Positions 45,853-53,395 of a stretch of DNA of 64,000 bases are shown piece by piece. The number at the start of each line of letters is the position of its first letter. Positions within the stretch are counted from its first letter, which is position 1. The position numbers and the translations under genes are program-made. Source of the DNA: CAKZQX01 sp034436755 (GTDB lineage Bacteria > Chloroflexota > Chloroflexia > Chloroflexales > Chloroflexaceae); assembly GCA_034436755.1 (NCBI GenBank), contig DAOTVB010000022.1:16878-80877 (forward strand). The letters are read 5' to 3'. Below the pieces are notes generated by a model, which did no database searches, was not told where the DNA came from, and saw nothing but the letters and a program-made list of their open reading frames with translations.

Positions 45853-46830
45853 TCACACCCACCCACGATACCGAAAATAGATATACATCCCCAACGCCAG
45901 AATCACCATAACCACCAGCGAAAACGGCAACGCCCAGGGCTCCTCCTGAAACGGTAACGGAACATTCATGCCAAGAATACTCGCCACCAGGGTCATCGGC
46001 AGCAGGATAACGGAGATCAGGGTGAAGATCTTCATCACCTCGTTGATGCGGTGCGAAGTCAGGCTGTCGAGCGTGGCATTCAGGCTAACGACAATCTCGT
46101 TCTGCTCTTCCAGCATATCCCAGACCTTCGCCAGACTGTCCGTCAGGTCGCCAAAGTAGACATCCTCATCGACGTGGAGAAACGCCCGCTCACGCAACTC
46201 CAGCGAACGCACAACCGGGATATTGGGCCGAATAATGCGCCGCAGCGTAATAATATCGTGCCGCACAAAGGAGAGTTCCTGCACCGTCTCCTGGACATTG
46301 CGGTTGAAGATCCCATCTTCGATCCGATCAACATTGGCATCAACCCGGTAGAGCATACGAAAACACTCGTTGATCAGGGTATTGATAATCCGATACAGCA
46401 GGTAGCCTGACCCACGGCTCATAATTTTGGCCCGCACCTGCTCGCTGGATGTACTGCTGGAAACAAGCCGGGTTAATGGTTTTAAACGCCCATCATGTAG
46501 CGTAATAATATAGTCCCGCCCGGCGAAAATGTCAATCTCACTCACCACGGAGATGCGCCGGTTCGCATCAAAAACCGGGAAGTGCAACACCAGGAAGACA
46601 TACTCACGCTCCTGATCATCGTCGATCTGGGGACGCTGCAGGCGCGACAGCACGTCTTTCAGGTGCAGGGGATGGAAGTGATAGCGCTCACTCAGGAACG
46701 TCACCTCATCATCGCCCGGGCGCACTACATCCAGCCAGATCAGCCCGCCGTGCTCGATCCGCTGCTGCTCCGTCTGCTGTGTGGGTGGAGACGGCAGTTT
46801 TGTATTTGGACGATGCTTGCGTGCAATCAT
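45853..46830 (-). CDS. corA: CorA family magnesium/cobalt transporter
   Basis: 325 residues. A long cytoplasmic N-terminal domain (to about 260) ends in the stalk helix, then two membrane helices; the signature GMN at the end of the first is seen in ILGMNVP, followed by a second helix and a short basic tail (YFRYRGWV). Homopentameric Mg2+ channel, possibly carrying Co2+ or Ni2+. A good minus-strand promoter lies just upstream at 46894-46922. Cobalt entry would matter for the cobalamin pathway in this window, but that link is only suggestive. Confidence 0.96.
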   Translation of the reverse strand: MIARKHRPNTKLPSPPTQQTEQQRIEHGGLIWLDVVRPGDDEVTFLSERYHFHPLHLKDVLSRLQRPQIDDDQEREYVFLVLHFPVFDANRRISVVSEIDIFAGRDYIITLHDGRLKPLTRLVSSSTSSEQVRAKIMSRGSGYLLYRIINTLINECFRMLYRVDANVDRIEDGIFNRNVQETVQELSFVRHDIITLRRIIRPNIPVVRSLELRERAFLHVDEDVYFGDLTDSLAKVWDMLEEQNEIVVSLNATLDSLTSHRINEVMKIFTLISVILLPMTLVASILGMNVPLPFQEEPWALPFSLVVMVILALGMYIYFRYRGWV

Positions 46831-46893
46831 AGTCAGTCCTACGTGCTACTGCCGACATGCGGTAATCTGCGGCTATCAGGTGGGATCAGCACT

Positions 46894-46922
46894 ATTATAC
46901 CCTGCCTGACATCCAGAGGCAA
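46894..46922 (-). promoter_or_regulatory. Promoter of corA-apt
   Basis: Minus strand: TTGCCT (46922-46917), 17-base spacer, TATAAT (46899-46894). Confidence 0.7.
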
Positions 46923-46971
46923 CTTATGGGTTTGCACACCATATGCACCGGGCAATCCGAGGGTTTTCGCA

Positions 46972-47000
46972 TTGACAGTAAGAGACGACCTGAGTACAAT
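46972..47000 (+). promoter_or_regulatory. Promoter of the glycosyltransferase gene
   Basis: Consensus TTGACA at 46972-46977, 17-base spacer, TACAAT at 46995-47000. Divergent from the corA promoter 50 bases away. Confidence 0.75.
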
Positions 47001-47041
47001 CCAATTCAAGGTGACCATTCGTTTAAACTGAGTTGTGTTCA

Positions 47042-48208
47042 ATGATCGGAGTGTTGTTTGCGAGTGCGGCGACACTACTCCTGCTGACCGGGTTCATTCA
47101 GGATTATATGCGGCTGCGATGTTTGCCACGCCTGGCGCGTCCAGATATCTCAACCGCGCCACAACCCTACGTATCACTACTCATTCCGGCACGCAACGAA
47201 GCCCACACCATCGCACGCTGTCTCGACGGTGCGCTCAGGCAGAGCTACACCGCCTACGAGGTAATTGTGGTTGACGATGGCTCTACCGATGCCACGCCAC
47301 TGATCCTGACCCGGTATGCTGAACGTGAACGCCAGTTGCGGGTGGTGGAGAGTGTACCACTGCCACCCGGATGGATCGGGAAGTGTCATGCCTGCCAGCA
47401 AGCAGCAACCGCCGCACGCGGCGAATGGCTCCTCTTCCTGGATGCTGATACGGTGCCCCAGCCAACGTTGATTGCGGCATTGTTAACGCATGCGCAGCGC
47501 CAGAACTTTGACATGCTAACGATTTTTCCATTTCTGGAGTTGGGCAGCTTCTGGGAACGGCTGGTGATGCCGCCATTTCAGGCGTTGATCCATACAATCT
47601 TCCCGATTGCGCGCCTGAATGCGCCCGATGCCCGACCGGACGAGATTGTCGCCAATGGTCAGTGCATCCTGGTACGCCGCGAGGTGTATCAACAGATTGG
47701 TGGGCATGGTGCCGTCCGCAGCGAAGTACTGGAAGATGTCCGTCTGGCGCAAGCCGCGCGCGCGGCCGGCTTTCGGGTTGGCGCAGCGATGGGACAGCAA
47801 GACCTGCGCGTGCGGATGTATACTAATGGGCGCGAGGTGCTGGAGGGGTTGACCAAGAATGCCGTGGCGGGCTACCGCAGTGGCGGCAGTCGCTCCTTCT
47901 GGGCCGGAGCCCGTCAGGTTGGACTGGCGGTCGGCCCACCGGATCTGCTGATCTGGGGCAGTGTGTTACTGGCAATACAAGGCGATGTGCGGGCCTGGGC
48001 CATCGTGCTGCACGGCCTGCTGGTGACGGTGATAGCCATCAGCTTCTGGATCTGGCTACTCCGCCGGTTTTATGAACTGCCCTGGGGCTACGCCTTGCTC
48101 TGGCCGCTGGGGGTATTATCCTATAGTTTTATTGCGCTGCACAGCCTGTGGAGAGTACACAGTGGACGCGGTGTCATCTGGAAAGGGCGGAACTATGTCG
48201 GAAAGTAA
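47042..48208 (+). CDS. Family 2 glycosyltransferase with membrane helices
   Basis: ATG at 47042 preferred over TTG at 47033; 388 residues. An N-terminal membrane helix (about 3-22) precedes a GT-A domain: SLLIPARNEAHTI, VVDDGSTDAT, the metal-binding FLDADTVP (about 136-143), and EDVRLAQAARAAGFR. Three further hydrophobic helices lie after about 290. The layout resembles GT2 enzymes that act on lipid acceptors, including those of hopanoid and carotenoid glycosylation (CruC-like), but the acceptor cannot be fixed from sequence. The next gene overlaps by 14 bases. Confidence 0.88.
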   Translation: MIGVLFASAATLLLLTGFIQDYMRLRCLPRLARPDISTAPQPYVSLLIPARNEAHTIARCLDGALRQSYTAYEVIVVDDGSTDATPLILTRYAERERQLRVVESVPLPPGWIGKCHACQQAATAARGEWLLFLDADTVPQPTLIAALLTHAQRQNFDMLTIFPFLELGSFWERLVMPPFQALIHTIFPIARLNAPDARPDEIVANGQCILVRREVYQQIGGHGAVRSEVLEDVRLAQAARAAGFRVGAAMGQQDLRVRMYTNGREVLEGLTKNAVAGYRSGGSRSFWAGARQVGLAVGPPDLLIWGSVLLAIQGDVRAWAIVLHGLLVTVIAISFWIWLLRRFYELPWGYALLWPLGVLSYSFIALHSLWRVHSGRGVIWKGRNYVGK

Positions 48209-48674
48209 GCGCTACGGGTATGGGAACTTTGAGGTTGCACAACCGGACGAAGAGCCAACCAGCGGCTCAAACGTCAAAAACAGCCTCAAGAAGATGTCGG
48301 CTCCCTTTGTGAAGTTTGGGAAGGCCGTGGATCGCGCTATCCCCAACATCCGCACAGTGGACGGAATGGCGTATGCGTTGGCGAAGCGCACTCCGCGTAC
48401 ACTGGCGATCTGCATGGTGTTGCTGTTGGCCGGCATTGTGGCCTCACGTTTGAATCTCTGGACGGAGGGCTACCTCTGGGGCATCCCATCGCTGGGAGCC
48501 ATCAGTATGGGAATCGGGTTCTGGGTCTGGTCGTCGAATGTCATGATGCGCCCCGATCTGTCACCGGATGCGCGGGCCACGCTGCAGCGCGCCATCCGGT
48601 TGCAGTTGCTGATGGTTGGCGCAGGCGCACTGGCCGCGGTTTATTTTGTAGGTATGGCTGTCGGGTTCTGGTAG
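48195..48674 (+). CDS. Small membrane protein of unknown function
   Basis: ATG at 48195 inside the end of the glycosyltransferase gene; 159 residues. A polar N-terminal 45 residues (Ser/Asn/Glu-rich) is followed by a Lys/Arg-rich stretch and three membrane helices (about 73-92, 97-115 and 133-155). Not recognised as a known family. Translational coupling to the glycosyltransferase suggests a shared membrane process. Confidence 0.75.
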   Translation: MSESKRYGYGNFEVAQPDEEPTSGSNVKNSLKKMSAPFVKFGKAVDRAIPNIRTVDGMAYALAKRTPRTLAICMVLLLAGIVASRLNLWTEGYLWGIPSLGAISMGIGFWVWSSNVMMRPDLSPDARATLQRAIRLQLLMVGAGALAAVYFVGMAVGFW

Positions 48675-48713
48675 GTGTTTTAAAGAGACCACATGCTGGC
48701 AGCAGTTTCATAG

Positions 48714-48745
48714 CGAAAGCCCACACGTTGCAGTGTGGGCTTTCG
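48714..48745. terminator. Bidirectional terminator between convergent genes
   Basis: Perfect 13-base arms CGAAAGCCCACAC and GTGTGGGCTTTCG around GTTGCA, between the ends of the membrane-protein gene and the bL25 gene. No T-run on either side. Confidence 0.65.
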
Positions 48746-48784
48746 GTAACTCTGACGCATGGTGTAACGCTGCTACCCGGCGGA

Positions 48785-49453
48785 TTACTCTTGCTCGTCC
48801 TGGTGTGACGGGCGCTCCTCGCGGATGAGGGTCGGCTCGCCCGTAGGAACTTCCTCTTCCGCCTCTTCCGCCTCTTCCGCACCAGTTCGGGCTGCGCGGG
48901 TTGGCGTGAGCGACACGACCAGATCTTCCGGATCGGTCGTGATGGTATATTCCACGGCACCCGCCAGATCCCCCACATGGATCATCTTATCCATCGTGGT
49001 CAGGAGGCTCAGATCGACATTGATGTACGAGGGCATATCCGAGGGCAGCGCCTCCACTTCAACTGTCGAGCGTACCTGGTTGACAACCCCATCGCCCCGC
49101 TCCGCCACGGGGGACGTCCCCGTCAACGCCAGCGGTACTTCGACCGTCATCCGCTCCCGCAGGTTCACCACATAAAAATCGGCGTGCAGAATATCCCGAC
49201 TGACCGGATGGCGCTGGATATCATGCACAAATGCCGACTGGCGCGGCTGCCCGGGGATGTTCAACTCCACCAGCGTTGTCCGCCCGATATCGCGGTACAT
49301 TTTCGTAAAATTCCGCTCGTCCAGTTGAACTGTGAAAGGACCAATGCCCTTACCATAGACCGTTGCCGGTAGCAACCCCTGGCGTCGCAGGCGCTTCACC
49401 TTTTTGCCGACGACCTCCCGCAGTTGCATATCCAGCATATGCTTCGTTTCCAT
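48785..49453 (-). CDS. rplY: Ribosomal protein bL25 (CTC form)
   Basis: 222 residues, the long CTC type with a C-terminal extension. The N-terminal 5S rRNA-binding domain shows LREVVGKKVKRLRRQGLLPATVYGKG, and the TL5-like C-terminal beta domain shows HADFYVVNLRERMTVEVPL. The tail from about 190 is acidic (EEAEEAEEEV). Binds 5S rRNA in the large ribosomal subunit. AGGAG lies upstream of the ATG. The acidic tail is reminiscent of the one on TsaB in this window. Confidence 0.96.
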   Translation of the reverse strand: METKHMLDMQLREVVGKKVKRLRRQGLLPATVYGKGIGPFTVQLDERNFTKMYRDIGRTTLVELNIPGQPRQSAFVHDIQRHPVSRDILHADFYVVNLRERMTVEVPLALTGTSPVAERGDGVVNQVRSTVEVEALPSDMPSYINVDLSLLTTMDKMIHVGDLAGAVEYTITTDPEDLVVSLTPTRAARTGAEEAEEAEEEVPTGEPTLIREERPSHQDEQE

Positions 49454-49638
49454 TCTCTCAGTTACTCCTCAAACTGGGTTAACACTTTTTGCCGCAATCG
49501 CCGCACTGTATCCCGATAATCTACCACAACAAGCGACCGACGTAAAGCACGCCGGCCGTTCTAACCGATCAGTGTAGCATAGAGCCGCATGTTTTTCAAC
49601 TGATAGGAGTTACGGGGTCGCTGACCCGAAAGGAAATT

Positions 49639-49746
49639 TCGCCGCCGGCAGGGTGGAAGAACCCAGATCTTTTTCACGAAATGTTGGCTCTTCGAGCCAA
49701 CATTTCGTGAAAAAGATCGATCAAGTACCATGCTGCCGCAGGCGAA
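49639..49746 (+). repeat. Structured repeat copy 7 with 25-bp perfect hairpin
   Basis: Hairpin 49666-49718: 25-base perfectly complementary arms, loop TTC, outer stem GATCTTTTTCAC, inner stem GAAATGTTGGCTC. Arms TCGCCGCCGGCAGGG and GTACCATGCTGCCGCAGGCG flank it. The longest perfect stem of the family. Confidence 0.93.
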
Positions 49747-49838
49747 TCAGGCTTCCAACTGGTCAAACGTTCGGTTTGCGTGTTCACCGCGTAACTCGTG
49801 TCAACTGATAGGACTTACGCGGTCACTGACCCGAAAGG

Positions 49839-49860
49839 AAATTTCGCCGCCGGCAGGGTA
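49839..49860 (+). repeat. Truncated structured repeat (left arm only)
   Basis: TTCGCCGCCGGCAGGGTA repeats the left arm of copy 7, preceded by the same CTGACCCGAAAGGAAA. It stops before the hairpin. Confidence 0.75.
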
Positions 49861-50047
49861 GTAAGCTACACGCCATAAAACCCCTGAGATTACACCACAA
49901 TGACACCACACCAGCCACATATTGGCTGCATATGCTATACTCAACACAACGTGGTGGGCTGTGCGTCGGAGCAGGGATTACAAACTATGGGGGAGCCGCA
50001 CAGCACACAGATAACCTGCGCAAAACCGATTTCAGGAGGTGTGCTTC

Positions 50048-51148
50048 ATGTTGGCCCGGTTCCACCACTGGCTGCACAATCTTACTTTTCACGATCCGCT
50101 CAAGCAGCGCCAGGCAGCCCTGATGCAGATGATGCTGTTGAGTCTGGTCGGTATCTCGTGTCTGGGTGCCACCATTCCCTTCATCGCCGCAGTTCCACTC
50201 AGCTATGGGCTGGTCCTGACGGCGCTGATCCTGGCAAATGTACCGGTTGCCCTGGTTGCCCTGATTATCCTGCGGCGGCACCATTTTACGACCTCGGTAT
50301 TGCTGACGACTACTGGCCTCATTTTCATTCTCACCATCCTCCTATTTCTTACCAGTATTGAGCGGGGGGGGGCGCTCTTGTTTGCATTTGCCATCCCGAT
50401 CACGCTGGCCGGTCTGCTGGCCGGGCGGCGCGAGTTGGTGCTGGCGGTTGGACTGAGCATTGTTGGTGTGAGTATCGCCGTGATTATGCTCATGCTGCGG
50501 TTCCCCCTGGCGGGAGCACTCGCCACGGGACAGAACAACTTCATCGGGATGCTTGGCGGCTTTGTTATCACGGCCATGGTTATTGGCCTGTTTGTGGACC
50601 GATTTAGCATCGTGTTGCGGCAGGCGCTGGTTGATGCTCAGACCCGCGAACAGGAACTGGAGGGGTTGCGCGAGTCGCTGGAGTATACCGTGGACCGCCG
50701 GACAACCGAACTGCGGCGCGTGCTGGATGAAGTGCAGGCCCGCGCCGCCGAACAGGAGCGGCTGCTGGCAGAAAATGAACAACAACGCCTGGCGATTCGA
50801 GAACTGAGCGTGCCGGTGCTGCCGGTCAGCGCAAGCACGATGGTGATGCCGCTGGTCGGCACCCTCGACAGCGAACGGCTGCTCATGCTGGAGGAGCGCG
50901 CGCTGCATGCCATTCAGCGGAGTGCGGCCCGCCAGGTGCTGCTCGATATTACCGGCGTGCCGGTCATCGACAGCCAGGTCGCCGCCGGGATCCTGCGCCT
51001 GGTTCAGGCGGCCCGCTTGCTTGGCGCTGAAGTGCTGCTGGTCGGCGTGCGGCCTGAGGTGGCTCAGGCCATCGTCGGCCTGGGGCTTGATCTGGGAGAG
51101 ATGCCCGCGTATGGCGATTTGCAAACAGCACTGCGGCACACACAGTGA
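50048..51148 (+). CDS. Membrane protein with coiled coil and C-terminal STAS domain (RsbR-like)
   Basis: ATG at 50048 is fixed by AGGAGG 8 bases upstream; 366 residues. Six hydrophobic helices (about 28-190), a long coiled coil (about 195-250), then a STAS domain (about 255-362) with DITGVPVIDSQVA and VRPEVAQAI. Compared with RsbR, the first phosphorylation-site position is Ser and the second is Ala, so regulation may differ. It shares the C-terminal module of the PAS-STAS protein at 3877-5844 but has a membrane input instead. No RsbS or RsbT nearby. Confidence 0.9.
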   Translation: MLARFHHWLHNLTFHDPLKQRQAALMQMMLLSLVGISCLGATIPFIAAVPLSYGLVLTALILANVPVALVALIILRRHHFTTSVLLTTTGLIFILTILLFLTSIERGGALLFAFAIPITLAGLLAGRRELVLAVGLSIVGVSIAVIMLMLRFPLAGALATGQNNFIGMLGGFVITAMVIGLFVDRFSIVLRQALVDAQTREQELEGLRESLEYTVDRRTTELRRVLDEVQARAAEQERLLAENEQQRLAIRELSVPVLPVSASTMVMPLVGTLDSERLLMLEERALHAIQRSAARQVLLDITGVPVIDSQVAAGILRLVQAARLLGAEVLLVGVRPEVAQAIVGLGLDLGEMPAYGDLQTALRHTQ

Positions 51149-51460
51149 GGCCGGTCCTACAACCTGCTATCCTTATGTCAACCGTTTGTAATGTTGCATT
51201 CTGGCAACAGAACTCATTCTGGCCGATTATAGAGACAGGTGCCGGAAGAGGTGTGGTATACTGGGATAAAATAGCCGATATGTCTGTACCATACCCACTA
51301 TAGCCATTGAACGACTTTTGCGGACAACAGACATACTACTGGCATACGTACTACACCACTTATGGATACACCCGGTCTGGTCAGGCGAGCAAGTTCGGCT
51401 GCGGTTGTTCCCACGGCAAGGATTGGGGCCACACATGCAAGAGAGAGGTGAATTTTGAGC
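51149..51460. other. Intergenic region, no gene seen
   Basis: 312 bases. A small dyad, GTTGC-ATTCTG-GCAAC, at 51193-51208 may terminate the STAS transcript. GTATACT near 51255 could be a -10 for the next gene, but no full promoter was recognised. Confidence 0.4.
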
Positions 51461-51814
51461 ATGACCATGACGAACATTGTCACCCAGGCGCAGGAAACTG
51501 GCTATCAGGTTGAGAAAGTTGAACAGGTGCGCAGCAATCGCTGGTTGCTGACCCTTAAAGATAGTGATGACGCGATTATTCTTGCCCTCGTGCAGCAGCG
51601 ACCACTGGTCAGCTCGGCCGATGTGCAGGATCTGGCAGAACTGCTGCACCTGCGGCGCTCGGATCGCGGCATTCTGCTGGCGCTTGGCGGCCGCTTCAGT
51701 GCGGATGCACAGCGCACCGCCCACGAACTACGCCAGACGCAGATCCATCTTTGCACGAGTCTGCCCACCAATCCGTCGGTCCCCCAGATGCAACCGGCGT
51801 TTGAGTCCGCCTAG
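51461..51814 (+). CDS. Small protein, possibly Mrr-type restriction-endonuclease fold
   Basis: ATG at 51461 with GAGAGG upstream; 117 residues. Not firmly recognised. The stretch SADVQDLAELLHLRRSDRG followed by ILLALGGRFSADAQRTAHEL and a hydrophobic IHLC resembles the end of Mrr-like domains (a GIFVTTSGFT-A-A pattern), where a late strand and helix follow the active site. The usual D and E-x-K catalytic residues are not evident, so a degenerate or merely similar fold is possible. It stands alone, 183 bases before tsaE. Confidence 0.6.
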   Translation: MTMTNIVTQAQETGYQVEKVEQVRSNRWLLTLKDSDDAIILALVQQRPLVSSADVQDLAELLHLRRSDRGILLALGGRFSADAQRTAHELRQTQIHLCTSLPTNPSVPQMQPAFESA

Positions 51815-51980
51815 GAGCCGGCAGCGACCACAGCTTATGCGTTTGCCGGTTTGAACCAGCCGCCGCACAGGGTAGGGGCGGTAGGGACCGGCAACCAGCG
51901 CCTATTGCCGGTGCTGCGCTCTTCCCGTGGACGCCGCTCTCCGGCGGGCGCATCCGCTGCCTGCCTGCTCCCGGATTCTA

Positions 51981-51989
51981 TGCTACAAT
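51981..51989 (+). promoter_or_regulatory. Extended -10 promoter abutting the tsaE start
   Basis: TGCTACAAT (TG at 51981-51982, TACAAT at 51984-51989) ends 7 bases before the ATG, so the transcript would begin at or next to the start codon. No Shine-Dalgarno sequence is present; a leaderless mRNA is likely. Confidence 0.55.
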
Positions 51990-51996
51990 ACGCACG

Positions 51997-52518
51997 ATGC
52001 GAAAACAATTATTGACAGCCGTACAAACGCCGCAGATGCTCGACTTCATCAGCCATAGTCCCGCGCAGACGGTACGCATTGGGCAGCGCCTGGGTGAACA
52101 TGTGCAATCCGGCGACCTGTTGCTCCTGCTGGGCGATTTTGGCGTTGGCAAGACGCAACTGGTTAAAGGGTTGGCCGAGGGTCTTGGCTCGACCGATCTG
52201 GTGACCAGTCCCAGTTTTGTGTTGATTAACGAGTATCAGGCCGGTTCAGAGCATGCCGGCATACGGATCTATCATGTTGATCTCTATCGCATCGAAGACC
52301 CGGCAGAAGTGACCAGCATTGGCCTGGAAGAGATCTGGGGCGGTACGGGGGTCTGCCTGATTGAGTGGGCCGAGCGCGCGCAGGACTGGCTGCCGGAGGA
52401 GCATCTGGCGATCCATATGAAGCATCTGAGTGAAACCAAGCGGGTGCTGCGCTTTATGCCCGAAGGTGAACGCTACCGGAACCTGGTTGAGACCTTTAAG
52501 GGAACTACGTTTGGCTAA
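51997..52518 (+). CDS. tsaE: tRNA threonylcarbamoyladenosine biosynthesis ATPase TsaE
   Basis: 173 residues. Walker A is seen in LLGDFGVGKTQLVKGLAEGLG (about 44-64), followed by TSPSFVLINEY and HVDLYRIEDPAE, then GLEEIWGGTGVCLIEWAER, all characteristic of TsaE (YjeE). With TsaB and TsaD it supports N6-threonylcarbamoylation of adenosine 37 in ANN-decoding tRNAs. It begins an operon with tsaB 17 bases downstream; tsaD is not in the window. Confidence 0.96.
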   Translation: MRKQLLTAVQTPQMLDFISHSPAQTVRIGQRLGEHVQSGDLLLLLGDFGVGKTQLVKGLAEGLGSTDLVTSPSFVLINEYQAGSEHAGIRIYHVDLYRIEDPAEVTSIGLEEIWGGTGVCLIEWAERAQDWLPEEHLAIHMKHLSETKRVLRFMPEGERYRNLVETFKGTTFG

Positions 52519-52535
52519 TTTAGCCCGAAAGACGC

Positions 52536-53303
52536 ATGCTACTCGCAATTGACACCTCTACCGCATTGACGGGGCTGGCCTGCTATGATCAGCAGGGGCT
52601 CTGTGGTGAATGTGTGTGGGAGTCGGGGCGGAACCATACTGCCCAGCTCTTACCCCAACTCCAGATGCTGTTTGAACATATCTCACGCAGTCCGGCCGAT
52701 GTCCAGGTTGTTGCCGTAGCCCTCGGTCCCGGCAGTTGGAGTGGGCTGCGCGTCGGTATGAGCATTGCCAAAGGGCTGGCGCTGGCGGGCAACCTGGCGC
52801 TGCTGGGCATCACGACCCTTGACGCCCTGGCGTACCAGCACCAGTATGTGACGACAACCATCTACCCGCTGATTCGCCTGGGACGCGCCCGCTTTGCGAC
52901 GGCGGCGTTCCGCCGCGACGAACAGTGGCAGCGCCTGGATGACTATCGCAACGTCTCTCTCGCCGAGTTGTGTGCCGAAGTTGACGATCCGGTACTCTTC
53001 TGCGGCGATATTGAGCCGGATGTGCGGGAGCATCTGCAGCAGGAACTGGGCGACCGCGCCGGCTTCCCGTCTGCCGCTGCCAATCTGCGCCGTCCCGGCT
53101 ACCTGGCAGAACTGGCCTGGCAGCGCTTTGCAGCCGGCGAGCGGGATGAGCCGGCCCGCCTGGAGCCGCTCTATCTGGGCGAACCAGTGAAAATCAAACC
53201 CGAGCCCCCGCCCCCAGACGAAGCGGAAGCCGCCGAAGCCGCCGAAGCAGCGGAACAGGACAGCGACGATAGTGCGCCGGAAGATGAGGACGGGGAAACC
53301 TGA
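52536..53303 (+). CDS. tsaB: tRNA threonylcarbamoyladenosine biosynthesis protein TsaB with acidic tail
   Basis: 255 residues. ASKHA-type N terminus LLAIDTSTALTGLACYD, then GRNHTAQLLPQLQ, and the dimer-interface region VALGPGSWSGLRVGMSIAKGLA (about 65-86), typical of TsaB (YeaZ). After about residue 222 comes a Pro-, Ala- and Glu/Asp-rich low-complexity tail (PEPPPPDEAEAAEAAEAAEQ and on), which ordinary TsaB lacks. Partner of TsaE and TsaD in the t6A pathway. Confidence 0.95.
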   Translation: MLLAIDTSTALTGLACYDQQGLCGECVWESGRNHTAQLLPQLQMLFEHISRSPADVQVVAVALGPGSWSGLRVGMSIAKGLALAGNLALLGITTLDALAYQHQYVTTTIYPLIRLGRARFATAAFRRDEQWQRLDDYRNVSLAELCAEVDDPVLFCGDIEPDVREHLQQELGDRAGFPSAAANLRRPGYLAELAWQRFAAGERDEPARLEPLYLGEPVKIKPEPPPPDEAEAAEAAEAAEQDSDDSAPEDEDGET

Positions 53304-53395
53304 GGCAGTCGCTCGGCAGGGTATGCTGCGGGTTGTTCATGCAGCAGATGGCAGCATGGCTGCCGCACACCAGATCGTGAAGGAGTTGCGCCGCA

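Larger units (their letters stand above)
49454..50047. other. Gene-free region with structured repeat copy 7
   Basis: 594 bases between divergent genes. It contains the full element at 49639-49746, the linking dyad at 49786-49823 (one mismatch) and a truncated left arm at 49839-49860. An extended -10, TGCTATACT, at 49933-49941 could serve the downstream STAS gene. No protein gene is supported. Confidence 0.65.
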
